Of a DNA stretch of 64,000 nt, positions 40,930 to 49,191 are shown one piece after another (position 1 is the stretch's first letter; every line of letters begins with the position of its first letter). Made by a program: the position numbers and the translations under genes. Under the pieces are notes generated by a model. That model was given only the letters and a program-made list of their open reading frames with translations. It did no database searches and was not told where the DNA came from. The stretch comes from a virus, in IMG/VR virus record IMGVR_UViG_3300038424_000709, positions 1-64,000 of that record; one strand, 5' to 3'.

Positions 40930-41643
40930 TTGTCGATCATGAAGGACGCCGAGGGATTCCCGCTCAAGGTGGAGGTCGAGACCATCCAGCCGTCCGTGCG
41001 CTTCTCAGACGCCCGCAAGGAGCTCGCCTCCGAGGGGAAGAGGTTCACGAGCAAGGCCCTGCGCCGGATCAGGTACCCCGACCTGCACCTCTGCTGCATC
41101 GGCAGCGCCCGGTCGGCGGCATGCTCGCCCGCGCTCGTCCGCAGCGAGAAGGAGCGGCGCATCGGGCGCTTCCTGTCCCTTGCCCCGGATGAGCTTGGCC
41201 AGGCCGAGAGGTGGCTCAGGGCGGAGGGCATGCTGGAGGACGTGGCGGAGGAGATGTCCTCCAGGTCCTCCCCCTCGTGGGACCGCCTCAGGCCCAGGCA
41301 GAAGCTGGCCTTCAAGCTGATGTGCATCTACAACCACATGGACTCCCCCGAGGAGAGGATATTGGAGGCCGTAAGGCTCCTCAAGGAGTCCGCGGGCGAC
41401 GGCATCCCTGCCGGGACGTGCTCCTCCCTGTGCTCCGCTCTGACGTCCCTGGCGAGGAAGTACGTGGGGATGGAGGAGGACGAGAAGGGCAGGATCGAGG
41501 GCCCGGAGTTCCGGGACGGCATATGGAAGGCCATGGAGGAGGTCCTGGACCTGCTTCCCAAGGAGGAACAGGCCGTAGTCCTGCGCGAGCAGGTGAATGG
41601 CTATGGCTGCACGAGCGACTGCTTCCGCCCCGTCGTTTTCTAA
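40930..41643 (+). CDS. hypothetical helical protein
   Basis: 237 residues from TTG 40930 (GGAAGGA 6 nt upstream) or 234 from ATG 40939. A GGTATTGT box overlaps the start (40926-40933). The protein is helical with many Arg/Leu/Glu and several Cys (LHLCCIGSARSAACSPALV; CSSLCSALTSLARKYVGM). Composition looks DNA-binding or scaffolding; no family recognised. Confidence 0.55.
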   Translation: MSIMKDAEGFPLKVEVETIQPSVRFSDARKELASEGKRFTSKALRRIRYPDLHLCCIGSARSAACSPALVRSEKERRIGRFLSLAPDELGQAERWLRAEGMLEDVAEEMSSRSSPSWDRLRPRQKLAFKLMCIYNHMDSPEERILEAVRLLKESAGDGIPAGTCSSLCSALTSLARKYVGMEEDEKGRIEGPEFRDGIWKAMEEVLDLLPKEEQAVVLREQVNGYGCTSDCFRPVVF

Positions 41644-41670
41644 AAGTAGCCAAAAACCCCCCTTCAAAGT

Positions 41671-41700
41671 CATTTTTCGGTGTATTATACCCATGAGGAC
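41671..41700 (+). promoter_or_regulatory. promoter of the DinG-like helicase gene
   Basis: CATTTTTCGGTG-TATTAT (hexamer 41683-41688), 20 nt before the ATG at 41709. A clean example of the TTTTTCGG-TATTAT motif. Confidence 0.6.
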
Positions 41701-41708
41701 AAAATCCC

Positions 41709-43520
41709 ATGGGGGACCCCCTAGCCGTCCAGGAAGCCCGAGAGACTTGCAGGAAATGGCTGTCGCTGATAGAATCCAAGGAAATCAGGGATCATTTCCC
41801 GTTCGACAGCATCCGTCCTGCGCAGGAGGCCGCCCTCAAGGCGGTGGAGCGGGCGTACCTGGAGAACAAGAAGTACGTCGTCCTTGAGCTTCCCACGGGC
41901 TCCGGGAAGTCCGGGCTGGCCATAGCGGCGGGGTCGTGGGCCCGGGTCATGGCACCTGGCGGGTGCTATGATGCCGGGACGTACATCCTGTCGCCGCAGA
42001 AGACCCTCACCGAGCAGTACCTCGGGGACTTCGGCGGCATGGGCCTCGTGGAGCTGAAGGGCAAGTCCAACTACACCTGCGGCTACTACTATCCGGTGGA
42101 GGAGGGCGGCGAGGAGATGGACTGCGAGGCGGCCGACTTCATGTACGAGGAGCACGCCCAGCCGGGGGGGTGCCACGGGTACAAGGTCGCCAAGAAAATC
42201 TTTTGCTCCAGCCCCCTGGGCGTGACCAACTTCGCCTACTACCTCGCGGAAACGTCCTTTTCGGGGCAACTCAGGAACCGCTCCATGCTCGTCCTGGACG
42301 AGGCGCACGGCACCGAGCAGCACATACTCGGGATGGCCAACACCGAGGTCACCCGCTGGCGATGCGAGGAAGTGGGGATAGACTTCTGCTCCGTCCCCTT
42401 CGTCAAGCCCGACGCCGAGGGCATGGGGGTGGCGCTCGACTGGCTCAAGCAGGAGTTCCAGCCCGCCGTCCTCGTTGCCGTGCAGAAGCTCCAGATGGAG
42501 GCGGAGGGCCTGCGCGACACCATGAAGAAGGAGGCCGCGAGGCTCAGCAAGAAGGCGAGCGGCCTGGAAAGGTACCTCGGGCAGCTCGACATGTTCCTCA
42601 AGTCCGAGGACCGCAAGGGATGGATGGTATGGTCCGAGTCCGAGACTACCAAGTGCCCGGAATGCCGGGCCAAGCTCCGGCCCGGGACGACGAAGTGCTG
42701 GAAGCGGGAGTGCGGGGCCAAGATTCCCCTCCTGCCCGCCAAGATGATCATCAAGCCCCTGACCGCCACCCTCTTCGCCGACAAACTCCTGTTCTCCAAG
42801 GCCGAGAAGGTCGTCCTGATGAGCGCCACCATCCTGGACTTCGGCACCTTCCTGCGGAACCTGGGCATCGACAAGGACGACGCGGTGTGCGTGGCCCTCC
42901 CGAGCGACTTCCCGGTGGAGAACCGCCGCATCCTCTACCGCCCAGTCGCCAACATGAGCGCCAAGACCATCGACCAGTCCCTCCCCCTGGTGGCCGCGGA
43001 GATAGAGAGAATCCTGAGGAAGCATGCCAACGATAAGGGGATCATCCACACCCACACCTACAAGATCACCAAGTACGTCGTGCAGTACCTGCGGGACCAC
43101 GGGCTCGGGGACCGCGTGCTGACGCACGAGGAGGGGGTGAAGGGGGACAGGGAGAGGATCGTGGCGGAGCACATCGAGAAGGTGGGGGTGCCGACCGTCA
43201 TCATATCGCCCTCGATGACCGAGGGGCTGGACCTGAAGGACGACCTCAGCCGGTTCAGCATCGTGGTGAAGGTCCCGTACGAGTTCCTGTCGAACTACGT
43301 GAAGGCGCGCATCGCCCTCGACCCGGAATGGTACGACTGGACCACGGCGCTCCACCTGCAGCAGGCCACGGGGCGCTCCAACCGGCACGTCGGCGACAAG
43401 GCCACCCACTACATCCTGGACGCGGCGTTCGGCTACTTCGTCCAGAAGGCCGGGAAGATGTTCTCGCCCTGGTGGGCCGAGTCCCTGATGTTCCCGGGGG
43501 AGTACGAGGTGGATTGGTAA
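41709..43520 (+). CDS. DinG/XPD-family superfamily 2 helicase
   Basis: 603 residues. Walker A at about 62-69 (PTGSGKS), DEAH at about 196 (VLDEAHGT), motif III-like MSATILDFGT, and C-terminal motifs SPSMTEGLDLKDD and ATGRSNRHVGDKATHY with the Arg finger. Four cysteines between Walker A and DEAH (CGYYYP, MDCEAAD, GGCHGYK, IFCSS) fit the iron-sulphur cluster of the family. An extra zinc-ribbon-like insert (KCPECRAKL ... CWKREC) follows near 315. It should unwind DNA 5' to 3', perhaps in recombination or removal of R-loops. Confidence 0.88.
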   Translation: MGDPLAVQEARETCRKWLSLIESKEIRDHFPFDSIRPAQEAALKAVERAYLENKKYVVLELPTGSGKSGLAIAAGSWARVMAPGGCYDAGTYILSPQKTLTEQYLGDFGGMGLVELKGKSNYTCGYYYPVEEGGEEMDCEAADFMYEEHAQPGGCHGYKVAKKIFCSSPLGVTNFAYYLAETSFSGQLRNRSMLVLDEAHGTEQHILGMANTEVTRWRCEEVGIDFCSVPFVKPDAEGMGVALDWLKQEFQPAVLVAVQKLQMEAEGLRDTMKKEAARLSKKASGLERYLGQLDMFLKSEDRKGWMVWSESETTKCPECRAKLRPGTTKCWKRECGAKIPLLPAKMIIKPLTATLFADKLLFSKAEKVVLMSATILDFGTFLRNLGIDKDDAVCVALPSDFPVENRRILYRPVANMSAKTIDQSLPLVAAEIERILRKHANDKGIIHTHTYKITKYVVQYLRDHGLGDRVLTHEEGVKGDRERIVAEHIEKVGVPTVIISPSMTEGLDLKDDLSRFSIVVKVPYEFLSNYVKARIALDPEWYDWTTALHLQQATGRSNRHVGDKATHYILDAAFGYFVQKAGKMFSPWWAESLMFPGEYEVDW

Positions 43521-43524
43521 GGAT

Positions 43525-43779
43525 ATGAGACCATCCTATAGATTATCCGTGCTTCGCTTGCTTGCCGATTCCGGCAGCATAATGCCCCATGTCGGGCACT
43601 ACCTGCTCGAATCCGGGAGCAAGTCCAAGGGATCATACGTCCTGAAGAATGTTCGGTGGGGAACCGTCTACGAGCTTTTGAATAATGGTCTGATACAGCA
43701 CGGAGACCACGACGACTACGAAATTTCCGATCGCGGAAGGCTCTTGGTGGAGAAGGGCCAAGGAGGAGGCACGCCATGA
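43525..43779 (+). CDS. small winged-helix-like protein
   Basis: 84 residues. RLSVLRLLADSGSIMPHVGH, then NVRWGTVYELLNNGLIQH and YEISDRGRLLVEK follow the layout of small winged-helix DNA-binding domains. It starts 4 nt after the helicase, and its stop overlaps the next start (ATGA). Confidence 0.55.
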   Translation: MRPSYRLSVLRLLADSGSIMPHVGHYLLESGSKSKGSYVLKNVRWGTVYELLNNGLIQHGDHDDYEISDRGRLLVEKGQGGGTP

Positions 43780-44054
43780 AGACGCTGGGCATTTCCAGGA
43801 CGATACGCAGGAGGCTGCCGGGCGGGTGGTTCGTCAGCATAGGCCCGTCGGGCTTGGCGTTCCGCCAGAGGCGGCAGAAGGTGTTGTTCTTCATTTCGTG
43901 GAGAGAAGCCGGACATCGTGCGCAGTTCCTGTATTCCCAGGGACCGCCGGAAGGCCTGTTGTCGGAGAAGGAAGCATCCTCTCTCCTGCCCGACTCCCGC
44001 CAGATTCCGATGTTCGGGTTCTCGCCCGACCATCACGATGCGGCGAAGAACTGA
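43776..44054 (+). CDS. small hypothetical protein
   Basis: 92 residues, basic start (RTIRRRLPGGWFVSIGP) and beta-like middle (LAFRQRRQKVLFFISW). ATGA overlap with the preceding gene and TGATG overlap with the following one show translational coupling. Confidence 0.55.
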   Translation: MKTLGISRTIRRRLPGGWFVSIGPSGLAFRQRRQKVLFFISWREAGHRAQFLYSQGPPEGLLSEKEASSLLPDSRQIPMFGFSPDHHDAAKN

Positions 44055-44350
44055 TGCGCAAGTTCCGCCCCAGGTATCCGAGGCCGCAGGACGTCGCCCA
44101 GGTCAGGGCGGTGCTTGAGCGCTCCGTTCCGATGGACGGGCCCATGCGGATGGGATGGAGGGAGTCGAACAAGCTCGTCCCCAACTGGCGGTTCCTGGCC
44201 GCCACGGGCGGAGTCGAGTGGGTCGTGGATGTGTACTGCGGGGGATACTGCTACGTGTCGGTCGGGAGGTCCACCGAGACCGTCAGGTCCATCCCGGCAG
44301 TAATAAGGTTCTTGAGGACGCACTTGGCGGCGAGGGGGCAGCATGTCTGA
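44054..44350 (+). CDS. small hypothetical protein
   Basis: 98 residues, basic (MRKFRPRYPRPQDVAQ), with a beta segment WVVDVYCGGYCYVSVG and a terminal helix. The ATG shares a base with the upstream stop (TGATG). No family recognised. Confidence 0.55.
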   Translation: MRKFRPRYPRPQDVAQVRAVLERSVPMDGPMRMGWRESNKLVPNWRFLAATGGVEWVVDVYCGGYCYVSVGRSTETVRSIPAVIRFLRTHLAARGQHV

Positions 44351-44534
44351 GAAACTGGCGGAAAAGGAAGGCGAGAAGTGCGGGGTCTGCGGGGAGACGC
44401 TGCGGAAGGTCGAAATCTACTGTCATGGTGCGAAGGAAAGAAAGGAACCCCAGCCCACTATCCTGGCATGTAGGTGCCTCCATCCGGGGGACCTGATGTG
44501 CAACTGCGGGAACCCGTGCTTCAGCGTATTCTAA
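44343..44534 (+). CDS. small zinc-ribbon-like protein
   Basis: 63 residues with CGVCGETL, CRCLHPGDLMC and CGNPC. That is eight cysteines in all and enough for two zinc sites. It overlaps the previous gene by 8 nt and ends 14 nt before the next. Likely protein or nucleic acid binding. Confidence 0.6.
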   Translation: MSEKLAEKEGEKCGVCGETLRKVEIYCHGAKERKEPQPTILACRCLHPGDLMCNCGNPCFSVF

Positions 44535-44548
44535 AAAGGGGGCAGTCC

Positions 44549-44719
44549 ATGAGATATGGGATGATGGTTGTCGTTGCCTGTTTTATCCTGTTTTGCGTTT
44601 ACGGGCTGGTCCTCGACCTTCGCATGGGCGACGACGAGGTCCTGGCCCAGCGGAAGGCGTCCGCCAGGCGCTGGGGGATGGAATGGGTCGATGTCGAAAT
44701 CCGTGGGAGGGACAAATGA
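44549..44719 (+). CDS. small single-helix membrane protein
   Basis: 56 residues: an N-terminal helix MMVVVACFILFCVYGLVL followed by a charged tail (QRKASARRWGMEWVDVEI). AAAGGGGGCAG provides the ribosome site. It overlaps the next gene by ATGA. Confidence 0.5.
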   Translation: MRYGMMVVVACFILFCVYGLVLDLRMGDDEVLAQRKASARRWGMEWVDVEIRGRDK

Positions 44720-45144
44720 AAAAAGAAGAAAAGACCGTGCCGGTGATGGCCAACAGGGCCCCGTGGAACGAGCTGGTGCTCTCCGGGAAGCGGAAGGTCA
44801 AGACGATCAGCTTCAACTGGAAGCACCGGGGGCCGATCCTGCTCTACACGTCGTCGAACCGCGTCGACGACTGGGGGTGGGCGGACTACAAGCTGCGCAA
44901 GAAGGTCGCCGACGTCCCGGTCGGGGCCATCGTCGGCTCCGTCGTCGTGAAGGACGTGGTGCCGGTCGAGGAGCTGCCGCAGAGCTACTTCGACGACGAC
45001 CCGAACCTGTACGGCAGCACGGGGCAGGCGTACGTGGCCATCATGGGGAGCCCGAGGCGCTTCGGGAAGCCCGTCCCGTTCAGGCCCCCGCAGGGGGCCA
45101 TCAGGGTCTTCCGGGCACCGGAAAGGCTGCTGGCCACGGCATAG
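44716..45144 (+). CDS. ASCH-domain protein
   Basis: 142 residues. NRAPWNELVLSGKRKVKTIS, then RGPILLYTSSNRVDDWG and PVGAIVGSVVVKDVVPVEEL, follow the ASCH (PUA-like) fold: a substrate pocket with LVLSGKRK and a G-IVG strand. The family binds RNA or modified nucleosides, and some members hydrolyse N4-acetylcytidine. It is in a run of small coupled genes. A role in RNA metabolism would fit the RNA island but is inference. Confidence 0.65.
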   Translation: MKKEEKTVPVMANRAPWNELVLSGKRKVKTISFNWKHRGPILLYTSSNRVDDWGWADYKLRKKVADVPVGAIVGSVVVKDVVPVEELPQSYFDDDPNLYGSTGQAYVAIMGSPRRFGKPVPFRPPQGAIRVFRAPERLLATA

Positions 45145-45160
45145 CCCAAGAGGAGGAAGG

Positions 45161-45271
45161 ATGAAGCCCAAGTACAAGTATGCGTGCCCGTGCGGCTACA
45201 GGACGAGGAAATCCTGGAAGTTCGCGGCGCACCGGAGGAAGCATCGCAGGGGGCCTGCCAAGGAGGCATGA
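45161..45271 (+). CDS. 36-residue C2H2-type zinc-finger peptide
   Basis: ATG with AGGAGGAAGG immediately upstream, a very strong site. YACPCGYRTRKSWKFAAHRR and then KHRR give two Cys and two His in C2H2-like spacing, with nine Arg/Lys around them. Probably a tiny nucleic acid-binding protein. The end overlaps the next start. Confidence 0.6.
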   Translation: MKPKYKYACPCGYRTRKSWKFAAHRRKHRRGPAKEA

Positions 45272-46002
45272 TGGTCAAGGAGCCCGCAGGCAGGGAAGAC
45301 GTCGTGCCGAGGCCGCTCGTCCGCCTCGGCACGATGGACGACCTCAAGAAGGTCCTGTTCGCCCAGAAGGTCATCGCCCAGGAGGTCAGGAGGGAGATGA
45401 TGGCCCTGGTCACGGCCAAGCAGCTCGCCACCGGCAAGCTTTCCGGGCCGGAGGAGATCAAGAGGCTGGTCCTGGGGCAGAGGGAGCTCCTGGAGAAATA
45501 CGCCAAGTACCCGACCATGTCGGAGTTTTCCTTCCATCCCTCCCTCATCGGGGCGACCAAGTGGGGTGCCACCTTCGGGGTGGCTGTCATGGTGAAGGTG
45601 TTCATGGTCGACCCCGTCAAGACGATCATGCAGCCCCTCGCCCCGTTCGTGAGGGCCGCCCTGATCCTGGTCCTCAAGGAGCTCAACGACCCCGTCCATG
45701 AGTACCTCATCGAGCCCCTGGAGGAGGCGATAAGGCTGAAGTTCACGGACGAGGATGGGGTGGAGGTCGAGGGTGACAAGGCGAAGGCGGTCTCCAGGAA
45801 AATGATCTACCAACTGGCGGAGAACCTCCTGCTGATCGGCGCGCAATACGGGCTGGTCGCCGGGGCCCCGCAGGGGTTCGCCATCACGGACTTGGGGAGG
45901 CGCGTCCTCCTCCACATGATCGACGCCGACCTGTTCCTCATCGAGCTTACTTCCGCCCATAAGAAGTTTCAGTCAGTAAGACCAAAGCTCTTAGTGGCTT
46001 AG
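45271..46002 (+). CDS. hypothetical helical protein
   Basis: 243 residues from ATG 45271 (AGGAGG 4 nt upstream); ATG 45268 is adjacent. Mostly helical (VLFAQKVIAQEVRREMMALV, KWGATFGVAVMVKVFMV) with a C-terminal winged-helix-like part (LAENLLLIGAQYGLV ... ITDLGRRVLLHM). No family recognised. Confidence 0.55.
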   Translation: MVKEPAGREDVVPRPLVRLGTMDDLKKVLFAQKVIAQEVRREMMALVTAKQLATGKLSGPEEIKRLVLGQRELLEKYAKYPTMSEFSFHPSLIGATKWGATFGVAVMVKVFMVDPVKTIMQPLAPFVRAALILVLKELNDPVHEYLIEPLEEAIRLKFTDEDGVEVEGDKAKAVSRKMIYQLAENLLLIGAQYGLVAGAPQGFAITDLGRRVLLHMIDADLFLIELTSAHKKFQSVRPKLLVA

Positions 46003-46007
46003 ACCGC

Positions 46008-46060
46008 CCGAAGAATCCCCGAAAAATTTGTGTATCCCGGTGTATAATGTAGATGAAGGG
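46008..46060 (+). promoter_or_regulatory. promoter cassette copy C
   Basis: AAGAATCCCCGAAAAATTTG followed by TGTATCCCGGTG-TATAAT (hexamer 46043-46048) and GTAGATGAAGGG. It matches cassettes A and B from AGAAT onward, about 29 kb away on the same strand. Confidence 0.7.
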
Positions 46061-46069
46061 AAACCAAGC

Positions 46070-46366
46070 ATGGAAAAATGGAACAAAGGATTGAAGCTTG
46101 AGGCGCTCAATATGGTCCAGCCCGACGACCGATTCCCCGGGCTGGACGTCCTGTACTTCGGCGTGGAAGTCTCGGGGTATTCGTCCGGTTCGGTATACGC
46201 CAGCGTCAGGGCGGTGCGCCGCATGGTCGGAACGTCGCAAATAATCACAGTCCAACTGGCTGGCCCTCGCGGGCGAAACCGCATCCGCATCGACGAGGTG
46301 CCGGGATTGCGCACAGCGGTCGTCAAGGCCGCCAGGAATTTTTGGTCGAATCTAGGAGGGAAATAG
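46070..46366 (+). CDS. small hypothetical protein under promoter cassette C
   Basis: 98 residues from ATG 46070 (GAAGGG upstream). Beta-rich (VLYFGVEVSGYSSGSVYASV) with a basic C-terminal helix. First gene of a coupled run with the SWIM and J-domain genes. No family recognised. Confidence 0.55.
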   Translation: MEKWNKGLKLEALNMVQPDDRFPGLDVLYFGVEVSGYSSGSVYASVRAVRRMVGTSQIITVQLAGPRGRNRIRIDEVPGLRTAVVKAARNFWSNLGGK

Positions 46367-46367
46367 C

Positions 46368-46628
46368 ATGCCAGCAGCCGCAGCAAAACAGCAGATCGTC
46401 ATCTACACCCCGCCAGGGACCATCAAGCTCGCCGACAACGCCCAATGGACGAACCGCTTCGAGATCAGGTCCGAAAGCTCCAACCGGGTCTACGTCGTGT
46501 CGCAGAACAAGGCTGGCCGCCATTGGGGATGCTCCTGCATGGGTTGGATTCGCTACCGCCACTGCAAGCATTTGGCAGCCCTTAGCATTCCTGCCGACAT
46601 GAAGCCCTTCGAGGCCTTGCTGAAATGA
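46368..46628 (+). CDS. SWIM zinc-finger protein
   Basis: 86 residues. A beta hairpin region (FEIRSESSNRVYVVSQ) leads into CSCMGWIRYRHCKHLAAL, the C-x-C-xn-C-x-H SWIM pattern. SWIM fingers bind DNA or protein partners, often in recombination complexes. ATGA overlap with the next gene. Confidence 0.75.
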   Translation: MPAAAAKQQIVIYTPPGTIKLADNAQWTNRFEIRSESSNRVYVVSQNKAGRHWGCSCMGWIRYRHCKHLAALSIPADMKPFEALLK

Positions 46629-46864
46629 GCAACCGAATCATGACATTGCCGGACGGCACCACCGTCAAGGAAGGCGACAAGGTGCGGGCACGCGGCGAGG
46701 ACGGCCGTTGGCATGTCTGTGTCGTGCTGGAAATCTTTAAGGGGACGGGAGTGGACAAGGCCCTGTTGACCGCAGGCAGGAAATACACGGGCCGTCTCTC
46801 CGATTTTGGGACGGTCATCCGTACCCGCTATCAAATCGAGCCCCACAAAAAGGCGGCGCAATGA
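46625..46864 (+). CDS. small beta-rich hypothetical protein
   Basis: 79 residues, with an SH3- or Tudor-like strand pattern (VKEGDKVRARGEDGRWHVCV). It overlaps the SWIM gene and the J-domain gene by 4 nt each. Confidence 0.55.
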   Translation: MSNRIMTLPDGTTVKEGDKVRARGEDGRWHVCVVLEIFKGTGVDKALLTAGRKYTGRLSDFGTVIRTRYQIEPHKKAAQ

Positions 46865-47181
46865 GCAAGCGGCCCTTCGGCGGAAACTACAAGACCTACG
46901 ACCCCGAGGCGGAGGGCTACGGCAGCCCCGCCCAGTGGCGCTCGGCGTTCCGCAAGCGGATGAGCAAGGACGAGGCGAAGGAAATCCTGCACGGGCAGAG
47001 GCGCACCGCCCGGGAAATCCTGGGTGTCGGGGCCAACGCCAGCAAGGCCGAAATCAGGAGCGCCTACCGCCGCCTGAGCATGGCGTGCCATCCCGACCGC
47101 ATCATCATCAACCGCATGACCCTGGAGGAAGCGACCGAGCAGTTCAAGATTTTGACCGCAGCGTATACCGAATTGAGCTAG
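46861..47181 (+). CDS. J-domain (DnaJ-like) protein
   Basis: 106 residues. The C-terminal 60 form a J-domain: AREILGVGANASKAEIRSAY, RRLSMACHPDR with the HPD motif, and FKILTAAYTEL. It would recruit host DnaK (Hsp70) to a specific client. The basic N-terminus may give the specificity. Confidence 0.85.
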   Translation: MSKRPFGGNYKTYDPEAEGYGSPAQWRSAFRKRMSKDEAKEILHGQRRTAREILGVGANASKAEIRSAYRRLSMACHPDRIIINRMTLEEATEQFKILTAAYTELS

Positions 47182-47191
47182 AGGAGATGCT

Positions 47192-47929
47192 ATGTCCAAC
47201 GCCAAAATTTCGCCAGAAGTCGAGGACGTGCTCCGGCGTTCCACCGTATCTGGAAACCAGCTAGCGTTGCCCGCGGGGCAATTGGAGCGGAAGCTTTACG
47301 AACAAGTGAACAAGGTCCTCGTGAATGCTGGCGGCAAATGGAGCCGCCAGACGAGGACGCACGTCTTTCAGGGCAGCCCTCTTGTCAAGCTGGGCCTCGC
47401 CTTGGAGACTGGGGTTTCCATAGACGAAAAGAAGCTTTTCCAGGCGTTCTTTACCCCCGAGAAGCTGGCGCAGAGAGTGGCAAGGATGGCAAGCGTGTGC
47501 GGATGTTCCGTATTGGAGCCGTCCTGCGGCGAAGGTACCCTTGCGGATGCGTGCATGCAGGAAGGAGCCGTATCCGTCCAGTGCATCGAGGTCAATCCCG
47601 AATTTGCCGCCCGAGCGATTGAAAAATGCCTTGACGTCGTCGTCGCAGACTTCCTCGCTTTGCCTTTGCCCGCCTCGGATGATGATAAGTTTGATCGGAT
47701 AGTCATGAACCCCCCATTTACAAGAGGGCAAGACATCCGACATGTGAGGCACGCTCTTGGCTGGCTCCGACCAAAGGGCACCCTGGTCAGCATCATAATG
47801 CCCCACTCAGACCAAGACTTGGCCGTCTTGTTCCCGGATGCCGACTTTACAGTCGAGGACGTTCCGCCAGGAACGTTCAAAGAGTCGGGCACGACAATCG
47901 CCACTCGTATTTTAACAATCAGAACCTAA
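47192..47929 (+). CDS. N6-adenine DNA methyltransferase
   Basis: 245 residues. The N-terminal 80 (LERKLYEQVNKVLVNAGGKW) are typical of a class of plasmid and phage methyltransferases. The SAM-binding domain has FFTPEKLAQRV, VLEPSCGEGTLADAC and catalytic NPPF. It may methylate adenines in phage DNA to resist host restriction. No partner endonuclease is nearby. Confidence 0.8.
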   Translation: MSNAKISPEVEDVLRRSTVSGNQLALPAGQLERKLYEQVNKVLVNAGGKWSRQTRTHVFQGSPLVKLGLALETGVSIDEKKLFQAFFTPEKLAQRVARMASVCGCSVLEPSCGEGTLADACMQEGAVSVQCIEVNPEFAARAIEKCLDVVVADFLALPLPASDDDKFDRIVMNPPFTRGQDIRHVRHALGWLRPKGTLVSIIMPHSDQDLAVLFPDADFTVEDVPPGTFKESGTTIATRILTIRT

Positions 47930-47948
47930 AGCACAGTATTAAGCCCGT

Positions 47949-48725
47949 GTGGACGCACCGCACCGGCCCGGCATAACGGCATCCGACTTCCCCCCCGTCT
48001 TCCATCTCCTGTCCCGCAAGAACCCCAAGAAGTACAACGTCCTGGTCGGCAGCGACCCCGCGCAGATAAGGTTCGCCGAGCAGGCCCTCGGCCTCAAGTG
48101 CCGGTTCGCCGAGGCGGTGGACGACTCCACCCTCCTCACGGGGGAGCCGTGCCTCCTGTGCATAACCGCGGCCAGGGTGGTGGACCTGTCGGCCTCCGTC
48201 AGGGAGAAGGCCGCCTTCTGGTCGATAGGCCCCGTCAGGAAGGGGTCGGCGGCGGCGCTGGCGCTGGTCAAGCACGCGGCGCTCCTCCTGGGCAAAGAGG
48301 GCGTCGACCGGGAGGTGATGCGGCGGTGTGCGGACGCCCTCGCATTCGAGGACGTCGACGACGTGCGCGTGGCCATATGGAACGCCGTATGGCTCCTCCT
48401 GGGGCCCGTGCCCGCCCCGTACAGGCGTTGGCCCGGGCCATGGGAGGATAGTATAAGGTGGATTCCCCCCGGCGTCGACCCAGCGTACCGCCTCCATGCC
48501 CTGTTCAAGGACCTCTCGGCGTACGCCTTCGTGCTCTCCGGCGAGGAGGAATCCCTGAGGAAGGCCGGGCTGTCCGTCTCCCCGTCGAGGCTGAAGTACC
48601 TCAAGGGCCTCTCGCTCGACCCGTCTAAGGTCCATGACACCGTCCGCGAAATCTCCGCCTGGAGGATGAGGAGGGGGGACCCCCATTTGGCCGCCCTGCG
48701 CGTCTCCGCCATATGGCAGAGATGA
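47949..48725 (+). CDS. hypothetical protein, possibly replication-related
   Basis: 258 residues from GTG 47949, with an AGTATTAA box just upstream. The first 90 are alpha-beta (YNVLVGSDPAQIRFAEQALG, CLLCITAARVVDL), the rest helical (VREKAAFWSIGPVRKGSAAA). The general layout recalls clamp-loader-type helical bundles but no P-loop is present. It lies just before the HU/SSB/recombination block. Confidence 0.5.
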   Translation: MDAPHRPGITASDFPPVFHLLSRKNPKKYNVLVGSDPAQIRFAEQALGLKCRFAEAVDDSTLLTGEPCLLCITAARVVDLSASVREKAAFWSIGPVRKGSAAALALVKHAALLLGKEGVDREVMRRCADALAFEDVDDVRVAIWNAVWLLLGPVPAPYRRWPGPWEDSIRWIPPGVDPAYRLHALFKDLSAYAFVLSGEEESLRKAGLSVSPSRLKYLKGLSLDPSKVHDTVREISAWRMRRGDPHLAALRVSAIWQR

Positions 48726-48732
48726 CTTGCCC

Positions 48733-48747
48733 GTTTTTCGGTATTGT
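48733..48747 (+). promoter_or_regulatory. promoter of the HU/SSB block
   Basis: GTTTTTCGG-TATTGT (hexamer 48742-48747), 60 nt before ATG 48808. The 13-nt core TTTTTCGGTATTG is identical to the box at 32581. Confidence 0.6.
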
Positions 48748-48807
48748 CCCCATGGGTGATGTGCCCGTTCGGCGTTGGTAGCCGAAAGAAACGAAAGGAA
48801 GCCTTGG

Positions 48808-49191
48808 ATGGCCAGCTCGCGGATAGGCCTTGAGATGTTCATGGGGAAGGTCAGGCAGGCCTTCCCCCGCCTCTGCAAGAAGGAGGCGGAGGAGATGGTC
48901 AGGGGGGTGTTGGCGGCCCTCGAAGCCACCCTGGCGGAGAACCTGGACGTCGACAGGTTCGCGATCAAGCTGTTCAAGTTCGGGAAACTGACGGTGCGTC
49001 ACCGGCCAGCGGGCCTCAGGAGGATTCCCCTCACGGGGGAGACCAAGCACACCGGCAAGAAACGCAAGGTCAGGTTCGTGACCCTCGGAAGGCTCCGCAG
49101 GCTGGAGAAGGCCGGGGGTTCCGGTAGCCCGGAAAACCAGATCGACCAAGGGTCGCAAATAGCCACAAATCAAAAGGAGAACCAGAAATGA
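48808..49191 (+). CDS. HU/IHF-family DNA-binding protein
   Basis: 127 residues from ATG 48808 (AAGGAAG upstream). The body matches HU: an N-terminal helix pair (GKVRQAFPRLCKKEAEEMV), VDRFAIKLFKFGKLTVRHRP, and an arm region RRIPLTGETKHTGKKRKV. HU bends and compacts DNA and could aid replication or packaging. A polar extension follows the fold. It overlaps the SSB-like gene by ATGA. Confidence 0.75.
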   Translation: MASSRIGLEMFMGKVRQAFPRLCKKEAEEMVRGVLAALEATLAENLDVDRFAIKLFKFGKLTVRHRPAGLRRIPLTGETKHTGKKRKVRFVTLGRLRRLEKAGGSGSPENQIDQGSQIATNQKENQK

